Below, in pieces: positions 7,251 to 12,619 of a stretch of 12,619 nt of DNA. The DNA is from an uncultured bacterium. Lineage in GTDB: Bacteria > Bacteroidota > Bacteroidia > Chitinophagales > Chitinophagaceae. Numbering within the stretch: position 1 is the first letter of the stretch; each line of letters begins with the position of its first letter. Where the stretch lies: positions 1 through 12,619 of the forward strand of contig CAJBPC010000127.1 of assembly GCA_903957405.1 (NCBI GenBank), given 5' to 3'. The position numbers and the translations under genes are program-made. The notes below the pieces were generated by a model. The model was not told the origin of the DNA. It did not search any database and was given only the letters and a program-made list of their open reading frames with translations.

Positions 7251-7853
7251 TCAGGTGTGTTCCTGTCTGTTCGACATGTCGAGCAGTTTTTGGTGCAGTG
7301 CCAGCACTTGCGGAATCAATGGGGTGTGGCCATCATTCACGACGACAAAGTCGCAGCGGCTGATCTTTTCATCCTCGGCCATCTGTTTGCTCTTGCGTTG
7401 CCGAACCATGTCGTCGGAGATCCCGTCGCGCGCCATGACCCTTTGTATGCGCAGGTCTTCCGGTGCGGATACTCCGATGACGAACTCCAGTTCTTTTTCG
7501 GATCCGCTTTCAAACAACAGGGCTGCTTCTTTGATGGCGTAAGGTGCGTGTTGCATTGACATCCAGTTTTTCGCGTCACGAATCGTGGCGGGATGCACCA
7601 ATGCGTTGATGGCTTTTGTTTTTTCTGGATCACCGAATACCTGTTGCGAAAGCCACGCCCGGTTCAGGATGCCGTTGACATAGGATTCCTCTCCGAATAG
7701 CCGAACGACACCCTCTTTGAGGAGCTTGTCTTCCTGCATCAATCGTTTTGCCGACCTGTCAGCATTATACACAGGGATGCCAAGCACTTCGAAGATGCTT
7801 GCCACGGTGGACTTCCCCGATCCGATACCACCTGTCAGTCCGATCCTCAGCAT
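7251..7853 (-). CDS. coaE: Dephospho-CoA kinase
   Basis: CoaE performs the last step of coenzyme A synthesis: ATP-dependent phosphorylation of the 3'-hydroxyl of dephospho-CoA, in the cytoplasm. The 200-residue length is normal. Visible landmarks are the P-loop GGIGSGKST at 8-16, the catalytic Asp32 in N-A-D-R, the conserved H87-P88, the substrate-binding stretch ALLFESG at 111-117, and Arg residues of the lid region (137, 142, 151). The start M-L-R-I-G-L-T-G is the usual N-terminus. It lies downstream of yajC on the same strand, but a strong hairpin (7887-7927) stands between them, and no TAnnTTTG is seen in the 33 bases between that hairpin and the ATG. Expression therefore depends on readthrough or on a promoter I cannot recognise. 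Confidence 0.96.
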   Translation of the reverse strand: MLRIGLTGGIGSGKSTVASIFEVLGIPVYNADRSAKRLMQEDKLLKEGVVRLFGEESYVNGILNRAWLSQQVFGDPEKTKAINALVHPATIRDAKNWMSMQHAPYAIKEAALLFESGSEKELEFVIGVSAPEDLRIQRVMARDGISDDMVRQRKSKQMAEDEKISRCDFVVVNDGHTPLIPQVLALHQKLLDMSNRQEHT

Positions 7854-7886
7854 GATGGATGTTTGTGGGCGGTTACTGAAGCATGC

Positions 7887-7927
7887 AAAAACAACCGGAT
7901 GCCCATTGGCGGCATCCGGTTGTTTTT
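7887..7927. terminator. Hairpin terminator between yajC and coaE, usable in both directions
   Basis: A perfect 13-bp stem (7891-7903 ACAACCGGATGCC with 7911-7923) extends to 17 bp through flanking A/T pairs, with the seven-base loop CATTGGC. On the - strand it begins 23 bases after the yajC stop and its distal arm ends in a T-run (five T's, from 7891-7887). On the + strand it is followed by nine T's, but no + strand gene precedes it. Its natural role is to end the nusB-DUF1573-yajC transcript. Confidence 0.8.
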
Positions 7928-7950
7928 TTTTCGTTTCGCGGTCTATCGGC

Positions 7951-8289
7951 TTATTTCGCCGTGGTGGCAGCCGGCTTGTTCAGTTGCTCGCTCCATTCCA
8001 TGCTGATGGCGCTGCGTTCGATCTTCAGGTAGCTGCCGGGGTTAACCTCCATTTGTATGGTGGTGTTGTCGTCGTTGACTTTGTGTACGTTGCCATGAAT
8101 GCCGGCGATGGTTACGATCTTATCACCTTTCTGTAGGCTGTCTTGGAAGGTTTTGGCCTTTTTGGCTTTTTGTGCCTGCGGGCGGATCATGAAGAAATAG
8201 AATACGAGGATCATGCCGCCCAGCAGGATCAGCTGCATGGTACCGGCGTTTGCTGGAGCAGCCTGAAGGAGAAAAGAGATCGGGTTCAT
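7951..8289 (-). CDS. yajC: Preprotein translocase subunit YajC
   Basis: YajC is a small single-pass inner-membrane protein that associates with SecDF and the Sec holotranslocon; its exact contribution is not settled. The 112 residues show a short N-terminal segment, one TM helix at about 18-36 ending in the family hallmark F-F-M-I-R-P-Q, a basic stretch (Q-K-A-K-K-A-K), and the cytoplasmic beta domain with G-D-K-I-V-T-I-A-G-I-H-G-N-V at about 74-87. The C-terminal tail is short and Ala/Thr-rich. It starts 38 bases after the DUF1573 gene and is followed by a terminator, so it is the last gene of the nusB operon. Its functional partner secDF is in the same window but transcribed separately. Confidence 0.95.
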   Translation of the reverse strand: MNPISFLLQAAPANAGTMQLILLGGMILVFYFFMIRPQAQKAKKAKTFQDSLQKGDKIVTIAGIHGNVHKVNDDNTTIQMEVNPGSYLKIERSAISMEWSEQLNKPAATTAK

Positions 8290-8327
8290 GTATTGTATTT
8301 GATTAGTGAATGCTCAATGTTCGAGGA

Positions 8328-8789
8328 TCATTTGCCGGGTGTGACTTCCACGTCGAATGACAGGTTGTAAACGGATGCTGCCGTGTTGGCATATACCGTC
8401 AGGGTCTTGTGGTTTTGACCGGTCCTTCCTTTGCTGTCGAACGCGGCACGTATCAGGCCTTCTTTGCCAGGGCCGATGGGTTCTTGGGGTTTTTCCGCGA
8501 CAGTGCATCCGCATGATGCGGACACGTTGTTGATCACCAATTGCTCCGTGCCGGTGTTTTTAAAGCGGAAAGCGACTTCTACCTTTTCTCCTTCCCTTAT
8601 CTTACCCATATTCAAAGCGGAGTCGATCCATTCGATGGATGTCAACGATGGTGGCAGGGGGGATTCCGCGGCTGGAACGGTCTGCGCCTGCGGTTCTTTT
8701 TTGGTGTGCTCATCATTTCCCTGTGTGCAGCCCGTTGACAGGATGATGGTGATGACGGCTCCGGAAAGTATGTGCGGGAAAGATCTCAT
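8328..8789 (-). CDS. DUF1573 domain lipoprotein
   Basis: The 153 residues begin with a lipoprotein signal peptide (M-R-S-F-P-H, a hydrophobic run, then S-T-G-C with Cys21) and continue with a Pro/Ala/Gln-rich linker to about residue 48. The rest is a DUF1573 domain, an immunoglobulin-like beta fold of unknown function that is abundant in Bacteroidota. Its signature is present: F-R-F-K-N-T-G at 74-80, S-C-G-C-T at 92-96, P-I-G-P-G at 104-108 and the K-T-L-T-V-Y-A-N strand near 128-135. The two Cys of SCGCT could pair or bind metal; neither is shown. The mature protein would be anchored by lipid in the cell envelope. It sits between nusB and yajC with 37- and 38-base gaps, and a -7 element (8807-8814) just upstream could drive it independently. 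Confidence 0.9.
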   Translation of the reverse strand: MRSFPHILSGAVITIILSTGCTQGNDEHTKKEPQAQTVPAAESPLPPSLTSIEWIDSALNMGKIREGEKVEVAFRFKNTGTEQLVINNVSASCGCTVAEKPQEPIGPGKEGLIRAAFDSKGRTGQNHKTLTVYANTAASVYNLSFDVEVTPGK

Positions 8790-8806
8790 TTTAGTGGATT
8801 CAGTGC

Positions 8807-8814
8807 CAAAACTA
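8807..8814 (-). promoter_or_regulatory. Possible internal -7 element ahead of the DUF1573 gene
   Basis: On the - strand, 8814-8807 reads TAGTTTTG, an exact TAnnTTTG, 17 bases before the DUF1573 ATG. No TTG is found at the -33 distance, which would lie within the end of nusB. It may give extra transcription of DUF1573-yajC; alternatively it is a chance match. Confidence 0.35.
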
Positions 8815-8826
8815 AGGAAAGAAAGG

Positions 8827-9750
8827 CTATTTCTTATATTCCACCTTGTGGAGATTGCCTTGCAGTTCTATCTCTTTGTGGATGCTGTCGAGGATGCCGT
8901 TCACAAACTGGCCGCTCTGGGGGGTACTGTAGTCCTTTGCAAGGTCGATGTATTCGTTGATGGTGACTTTTGCCGGAATGGTTTCGAAATACAGCAGTTC
9001 ACACAGACCCAGGCGCATGATGATCATATCGAGCTGTGCGATCCGGTCAGCATCCCAGTTCTTCAGTTTCGGACGGATGAGGTCGAGGCAGTGTTCTTTT
9101 TTCTCGATGGCGGTGCTGAGCAGCTTTGATGCGAATTGACGCTTCTCTAGTGAGATGATGTTGGCGAAATCGTAGCTGGCGGGTGTGTGAATAAAGTTCT
9201 GGACCATCAGCTGCATCATTTCTGCGTCATCATCCCAATGGATGAATAATTCTTCAAGATGTGTGATGACGTTATCATCCGGCAGCATCAGCTTGTTGAA
9301 GATGAAAGACAGGATGTCTCTTTCGCTTTGCTTCTCCCGGGATTGAAGTTTGATGTATTGGTCATATTCTTCCGAATCCGCCAATTTTGTATAAATGTGT
9401 TTGATGAGCGCCTGATCGCTCGTCGACTCGAAATGCCATTTTGCCATTGAGCTTTTGAATGCAACGTCCTCCAAAACTTGCCAGATCAGGGTATTGCCTG
9501 ATATTTTCGTGTTGACTTGAAGATCCTGCTCGGTGGGAAGGTGTTTGGATGACCGTTTGAGGGAGTCTGTTTCCGCATATCGGGCGACTTCAGTGATAAG
9601 GTAGACGAGGTATGTGAACAATTGAACGGTCTGTTCAAGCTTTATTTTAATGACAATATCCGCCTGTTTAACCTCGACACCGGATCCTGCTGATTCAAAT
9701 GAATAGAGGGTTTGCATGACCTTGATCCGGATATTTCTTCTACTTATCAT
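8827..9750 (-). CDS. nusB: Transcription antitermination factor NusB (long Bacteroidota form)
   Basis: NusB binds boxA RNA with NusE (ribosomal protein S10) and supports antitermination in rRNA operons. The protein begins with the typical S-R-R-N-I-R-I-K-V-M-Q-T-L-Y helix, and residues 235-290 carry the conserved C-terminal part of the fold (D-R-I-A-Q-L-D, then E-L-L-Y, then V-T-I-N-E-Y-I-D-L-A-K and F-V-N-G-I-L-D-S). At 307 residues it is about twice the length of the Escherichia coli protein. The extra roughly 160 residues, mostly helical by composition, lie between the first helix and the core domain, as is usual in this phylum; I do not know their role. A strong promoter match lies 22 bases upstream, and DUF1573 and yajC follow closely. 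It is divergent from groES. Confidence 0.95.
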   Translation of the reverse strand: MISRRNIRIKVMQTLYSFESAGSGVEVKQADIVIKIKLEQTVQLFTYLVYLITEVARYAETDSLKRSSKHLPTEQDLQVNTKISGNTLIWQVLEDVAFKSSMAKWHFESTSDQALIKHIYTKLADSEEYDQYIKLQSREKQSERDILSFIFNKLMLPDDNVITHLEELFIHWDDDAEMMQLMVQNFIHTPASYDFANIISLEKRQFASKLLSTAIEKKEHCLDLIRPKLKNWDADRIAQLDMIIMRLGLCELLYFETIPAKVTINEYIDLAKDYSTPQSGQFVNGILDSIHKEIELQGNLHKVEYKK

Positions 9751-9771
9751 ATGAAAGAGCTATTGACGCTG

Positions 9772-9801
9772 CAAATATAGACGGAAATCGGGTGCGGGCA
9801 A
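9772..9801 (-). promoter_or_regulatory. nusB operon promoter, full Bacteroidota consensus
   Basis: Read on the - strand, TTG (9801-9799), 19 bases, then TATATTTG (9779-9772) exactly fit the Bacteroidota housekeeping consensus TTG-N19-TAnnTTTG. Transcription would start near 9766, leaving a leader of roughly 15 bases before the nusB ATG. This is the best promoter match in the window. Confidence 0.75.
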
Positions 9802-9873
9802 CATGAAAAAGCCGTGGCATGAAAAATTGACAGGCTGGATTGGTTTAAAACTGACAGGAATCTCTTAAAACTG
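9802..9873 (+). repeat. Cluster of short direct repeats ahead of groESL
   Basis: Two overlapping repeat sets occur here. CATGAAAAA is found at 9802-9810 and 9818-9826 (16-base step). AAAATTGACAGG (9823-9834) and AAAACTGACAGG (9847-9858) differ at one base, and the shorter TTAAAACTG occurs at 9845-9853 and 9865-9873 with an exact 20-base step. Such same-orientation, near helical-turn spacing is what a protein-binding region often looks like. It lies between the divergent nusB and groES genes; a role in chaperone control is only inference. Confidence 0.45.
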
Positions 9874-9945
9874 CTTTTTGGTCATCATGTTCTGCCAAGT
9901 TTTCCTCATTTTCAACAATGGTACGGATTTCGTGTAGGGTTAGTC

Positions 9946-9977
9946 ACCGCTGATCAGCATGAAGTGCTGGTAGCGGT
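9946..9977 (+). promoter_or_regulatory. Long imperfect hairpin ahead of groES
   Basis: ACCGCT (9946-9951) pairs with AGCGGT (9972-9977), and CAGCA (9955-9959) with TGCTG (9965-9969). Two G-T pairs and one bulged A join the two stems into a nearly continuous 13-bp hairpin with the loop TGAAG. It ends 50 bases before the groES ATG. No T-run follows directly, so it is not a terminator. It is either an operator-like inverted repeat or a structure in the groES leader. Confidence 0.45.
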
Positions 9978-10027
9978 ACGTAGTTCAAAACATGTTTTTT
10001 TAATCAAATCAATTTAAAACGAAAGCT

Positions 10028-10309
10028 ATGGCTAAGAAGTTAAACATTACCCCATTGCATGACAGGGTAATCGTGAAACCAGCTCCCGCTGAGGAAAAGA
10101 CTGCAGGTGGAATCATCATTCCTGACACTGCCAAGGAAAAGCCCCAACGCGGTACTGTAATGGCTGCTGGTCCCGGCAAGAAAGACGAGCCAATGACCGT
10201 CACGTCTGGCAGCACTGTTTTGTACGGCAAGTACTCTGGTACCGAAATCACCATCGAAGGTGTCGACTACTTGATCATGCGCGAGTCTGATATACTCGCC
10301 ATCGTGTAA
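10028..10309 (+). CDS. groES: Co-chaperonin GroES
   Basis: GroES forms the seven-membered lid that closes the GroEL folding chamber in the cytoplasm. The 93 residues are normal in length. The chaperonin-10 signature is clear: L-H-D-R-V-I-V-K-P at 10-18, the mobile loop E-E-K-T-A-G-G-I-I-I-P-D at 22-33 that contacts GroEL, G-T-V-M-A-A-G-P-G at 42-50, and the closing V-L-Y-G-K-Y-S-G-T and D-I-L-A-I-V. The start at ATG 10028 follows an A/T-rich leader with no Shine-Dalgarno sequence, as expected in Bacteroidota. groEL follows after 48 bases, so the two form one operon, presumably heat-inducible. Confidence 0.98.
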   Translation: MAKKLNITPLHDRVIVKPAPAEEKTAGGIIIPDTAKEKPQRGTVMAAGPGKKDEPMTVTSGSTVLYGKYSGTEITIEGVDYLIMRESDILAIV

Positions 10310-10357
10310 TCATTGCATATCCATCATCAGTCAACTTAATTTTTTAAACAATAGCAT

Positions 10358-11995
10358 ATGTCAAAACAGTTGTTTTTCAATACGGATGCCCGCAACAAGA
10401 TGAAGAGGGGTGTTGACGTGCTCGCCAATGCGGTGAAAGTGACACTTGGTCCCAAAGGCCGTAACGTGGTACTTGAAAAGAAATTCGGCTCTCCTGCAGT
10501 CACCAAAGATGGTGTGACCGTAGCCAAGGAGATCGAGTTGGAAGATCCCATCGAGAACATGGGTGCTCAAATGGTGAAGGAAGTCGCTTCCAAGACTGCC
10601 GATGTGGCCGGTGACGGAACCACTACGGCTACGGTCTTGGCACAGTCCATCATCACGGAAGGTTTGAAGAATGTCGCTGCCGGAGCAAATCCGATGGATT
10701 TGAAGCGTGGTATCGACAAGGCTGTCGACATCATCGTCAACAACTTGAAGAAGCAGTCTCAGGCTGTTGGCAACGATTCCAAGAAAATCGAGCAGGTGGC
10801 TACCATTTCAGCGAACAACGATCCTGAAATCGGCAAGCTCATCGCCAATGCGATGAACAAGGTCGGCAAGGATGGCGTCATCACAGTCGAAGAGGCCCGT
10901 GGTACTGAGACCAGCATTGAGCTTGTTGAAGGCATGCAGTTCGATCGCGGTTACATCTCTCCGTATTTCGTGACGAATTCCGATAAAATGGAGTGCGAAC
11001 TGACCACTCCGTATATCTTGATCTACGACAAGAAGGTATCCGCTATGAAGGATATCCTCCACATCCTCGAGAAAGTCGCACAACAGGGCGCTCCGTTGGT
11101 GATCATCGCGGAAGACCTCGAAGGCGAAGCATTGGCCACACTGGTGGTGAACAAGCTCAGGGGTACGCTTAAAGTCGCAGCTGTAAAGGCTCCGGGATTT
11201 GGCGACCGTAGGAAGGAAATGCTTCAGGACATTGCGATCCTGACGAAGGGTTTGGTCATCAGCGAAGAACAGGGCTATAAGCTTGAAAACGCTGACCTGA
11301 CTTATCTCGGCCGTGCAGAACGCGTGACCATCGATAAGGACAATACCACCATCGTAGGCGGCAAAGGCAAGAAAGATGAAATCAATGCCCGCATCGGTCA
11401 GATAAAGGCTCAGATCGAGACCACCACATCAGAATATGACAAGGAGAAGCTTCAAGAGCGCCTTGCCAAGCTGAGCGGCGGTGTTGCCGTGCTCAATATC
11501 GGTGCAGCTACCGAGACAGAGATGAAGGAAAAGAAAGACCGCGTCGATGATGCCCTGCATGCTACCCGTGCAGCTGTTGAAGAAGGTATCGTACCCGGCG
11601 GCGGCATCGCTTACATCCGTGCCATCGAGGCCCTTGACAAGAAAAAAGGTGCCAACGAAGATGAAACGACCGGTATTGCCATCGTTCGTCGCGCCCTTGA
11701 GGAGCCCCTGCGTACCATCGTTGCAAACGCAGGCATTGAAGGTTCCATCGTGGTCCAGAAAGTGAAAGAAGGCAAAGATGACTACGGTTACAATGCCCGC
11801 ACCGACACGTATGAGAAACTGCTTCTCGCCGGTGTCATTGACCCGACCAAAGTAAGCCGCGTAGCGTTGGAGCATGCTGCATCCATTGCAGGCATGCTGC
11901 TGACCACCGAGTGTGTGATCGCAGACAAACCCAAGAGGGAAGAGCCTGCACACAACCACGGCGGCGCACCAGGAATGGGCGGAATGGACTATTGA
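10358..11995 (+). CDS. groEL: Chaperonin GroEL (60 kDa)
   Basis: GroEL forms the double-ring ATP-driven chamber in which unfolded proteins fold. All 545 residues are present and collinear with the family. The ATP-site elements are L-G-P-K-G-R-N at 30-36, D51-G-V-T-V-A, and the D86-containing G-D-G-T-T-T at 85-90. The chaperonin signature region V-E-E-G-I-V-P-G-G-G carries the equatorial domain back from the apical domain. The C-terminus is a short Gly/Met tail, G-A-P-G-M-G-G-M-D-Y, with fewer repeats than the longer GGM tail of Escherichia coli; it is preceded by a His-containing E-E-P-A-H-N-H. It is the second gene of groESL, with a terminator 82 bases after the stop. No frameshift or missing residue is seen, and this is the only GroEL in the window. 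Confidence 0.98.
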   Translation: MSKQLFFNTDARNKMKRGVDVLANAVKVTLGPKGRNVVLEKKFGSPAVTKDGVTVAKEIELEDPIENMGAQMVKEVASKTADVAGDGTTTATVLAQSIITEGLKNVAAGANPMDLKRGIDKAVDIIVNNLKKQSQAVGNDSKKIEQVATISANNDPEIGKLIANAMNKVGKDGVITVEEARGTETSIELVEGMQFDRGYISPYFVTNSDKMECELTTPYILIYDKKVSAMKDILHILEKVAQQGAPLVIIAEDLEGEALATLVVNKLRGTLKVAAVKAPGFGDRRKEMLQDIAILTKGLVISEEQGYKLENADLTYLGRAERVTIDKDNTTIVGGKGKKDEINARIGQIKAQIETTTSEYDKEKLQERLAKLSGGVAVLNIGAATETEMKEKKDRVDDALHATRAAVEEGIVPGGGIAYIRAIEALDKKKGANEDETTGIAIVRRALEEPLRTIVANAGIEGSIVVQKVKEGKDDYGYNARTDTYEKLLLAGVIDPTKVSRVALEHAASIAGMLLTTECVIADKPKREEPAHNHGGAPGMGGMDY

Positions 11996-12077
11996 TTTCG
12001 ATAACTGCCATGGACCCGAAATCAACCACCCTTCGGGAGGATTTGACCACGGTTTATTGACGAGTCGCATATCACTG

Positions 12078-12106
12078 AGGGCTTCGGGACATCCGAAGCC
12101 CTTTTT
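12078..12106 (+). terminator. Rho-independent terminator of groESL
   Basis: AGGGCTTCGG (12078-12087) pairs perfectly with CCGAAGCCCT (12093-12102) around the loop GACAT, followed by a run of T's to 12106. It is oriented to end the groESL transcript. Confidence 0.85.
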
Positions 12107-12374
12107 CTGTCCTATATCATCGATGATCAGGTCAAGGCCGGTGGTGGATCTTATGGGAAAATGGAGGGCTCGGCGCATGCCGGAAAAGAGGCTGCATCCC
12201 CCGTTCAGGGAGCGTTCAAAGACTCGGAAGGCGATCGTTGGGGATGGGTTTCCTGCATCCTTGATGACGGGTTAACCGATTGGGATGGCTGATCGTTTCG
12301 ATAGTACGATAGTACGACAGGTGACGACTTGCCGGTCAGCTTGCCCTAAGAGCTAAAAGGGGGAAGTTGATGGC
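12107..12374. other. Intergenic stretch with no recognisable gene
   Basis: Between the groESL terminator and the convergent YhhN-like gene, neither strand shows a reading frame with a believable protein: the frames here are short, Arg/Pro/Ser-rich and without conserved motifs. The only structure noticed is the 8-base unit CGATAGTA, tandemly repeated twice at 12299-12314. The terminator of the convergent gene, if there is one here, is not obvious. Confidence 0.5.
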
Positions 12375-12619
12375 TCAGTCTTCAGCAGGTTTTTGCTGCA
12401 AATGGCGGATGCTTCCCCTCGCAAGCAGAAACTGTGCAAGGCAGTAAGTGAGCATGACCCAGGTTCCTGCTCCGGTAAATCCGATCCGGAACCTGTTGAT
12501 GGCCAGCAGGGAGTCGGAGAGTACAAAGAGCATAGCGCCACTTATGAATAGGAGGGCCGCCCGTTGGTCGATCTTCCCGTATTGCCAGAGAGCGAATGCC
12601 AGCATGGTGCCCAGCACGG
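12375..12619 (-). CDS. YhhN/TMEM86-family membrane protein (lysoplasmalogenase-like), N-terminal part outside the window
   Basis: The last 81 residues of a polytopic membrane protein are visible; the frame is open to the right edge, so the start lies beyond it. The pattern G-A-M-L-F-V-L-S-D-S-L-L-A-I-N-R-F is typical of the YhhN family, with the conserved S-D and a downstream T-Y-C-L-A-Q-F-L-L helix close to the end. Human TMEM86 members hydrolyse lysoplasmalogens; bacterial YhhN proteins are mostly uncharacterised, so the activity is inferred from the family only. About two thirds of the usual 210-230 residues are missing from view. The in-frame GTG at 12617 is not the real start, because it falls in the middle of the family alignment. 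Confidence 0.72.
   Translation of the reverse strand, partial: VLGTMLAFALWQYGKIDQRAALLFISGAMLFVLSDSLLAINRFRIGFTGAGTWVMLTYCLAQFLLARGSIRHLQQKPAED

Larger units (their letters stand above)
9751..10027. other. Divergent nusB/groES control region (277 bases without a gene)
   Basis: This stretch holds the nusB promoter (- strand), the direct-repeat cluster at 9802-9873 and the hairpin at 9946-9977, and ends in an AT-rich leader immediately before groES. I searched by eye for a CIRCE element (TTAGCACTC-N9-GAGTGCTAA) and for TAnnTTTG on the + strand and found neither, so the groESL promoter is not identified. No small coding frame or tRNA is apparent. Confidence 0.6.

Noticed and set aside
9940..9970. 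A possible CIRCE (HrcA) operator, suggested by TTAG on the left and AGTGCT on the right
   Set aside because: The left half matches TTAGCACTC at only five of nine positions, the right half at six of nine, and the spacing is 13 instead of 9. The two halves are not inverted repeats of each other; the true pairing in this region is the hairpin at 9946-9977.
11429..12178. A 249-residue open frame on the - strand across the end of groEL and the following gap
   Set aside because: Most of it is antisense to groEL, and its composition (many Cys, Phe and Gly runs mirroring groEL codons) is that of a reverse-strand shadow; it also crosses the groESL terminator.
12057..12275. A 72-residue + strand frame after groEL
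   Set aside because: It runs straight through the groESL terminator, is Arg/Pro/Ser-rich without motifs, and has no leader or promoter element.
1..12619. Mobile elements, CRISPR arrays, tRNA or rRNA genes, defence or secondary-metabolite genes
   Set aside because: No transposase or integrase motif, no regularly spaced repeat array, no cloverleaf-like sequence in any gap and no compositional break was seen; every gene of good length is ordinary chromosomal content.

Overview
The window comes from a member of the Bacteroidota, most likely the Chitinophagales/Sphingobacteriales side (rank below phylum is inference). The evidence is a single-polypeptide SecD-SecF fusion, an unusually long NusB (307 residues) with an N-terminal extension, a DUF1573 lipoprotein, exact matches to the phylum-specific -7 promoter element TAnnTTTG ahead of several genes, and AT-rich leaders without Shine-Dalgarno sequences. 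Base composition is moderate (about half G+C by eye) and even. I see no insertion sequence, phage gene, CRISPR array, tRNA or rRNA, so this looks like core chromosome.

Layout from left to right. (1) The 3' end of an A-type iron-sulfur carrier gene (+), followed by two strong terminator hairpins. (2) secDF on the - strand, with its own promoter and a short structured leader. (3) On the + strand, divergent from secDF, a class-A-beta-lactamase-like serine hydrolase lipoprotein and then a PLP-dependent aspartate-type aminotransferase ending in a clear terminator. (4) A - strand block read right to left: nusB, a DUF1573 lipoprotein, yajC, a terminator, coaE and a CPBP-family membrane protease. (5) groES-groEL on the + strand, divergent from nusB, with a terminator after groEL. 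(6) About 270 bases with no recognisable gene, then the 3' end of a YhhN/TMEM86-like membrane protein (-).

Several genes serve protein export and folding: SecDF pulls on translocating proteins with the proton gradient, YajC is its small membrane partner, and GroES-GroEL folds cytosolic proteins. NusB (rRNA antitermination) and CoaE (last step of coenzyme A synthesis) are housekeeping genes.

I do not find a convincing undescribed system. The items most worth a second look are the regulatory DNA ahead of groESL (phased short repeats and a long hairpin, no CIRCE), the secDF leader (hairpin plus a small overlapping reading frame), and the serine hydrolase, which keeps the class A active-site spacing but carries about 80 extra residues.
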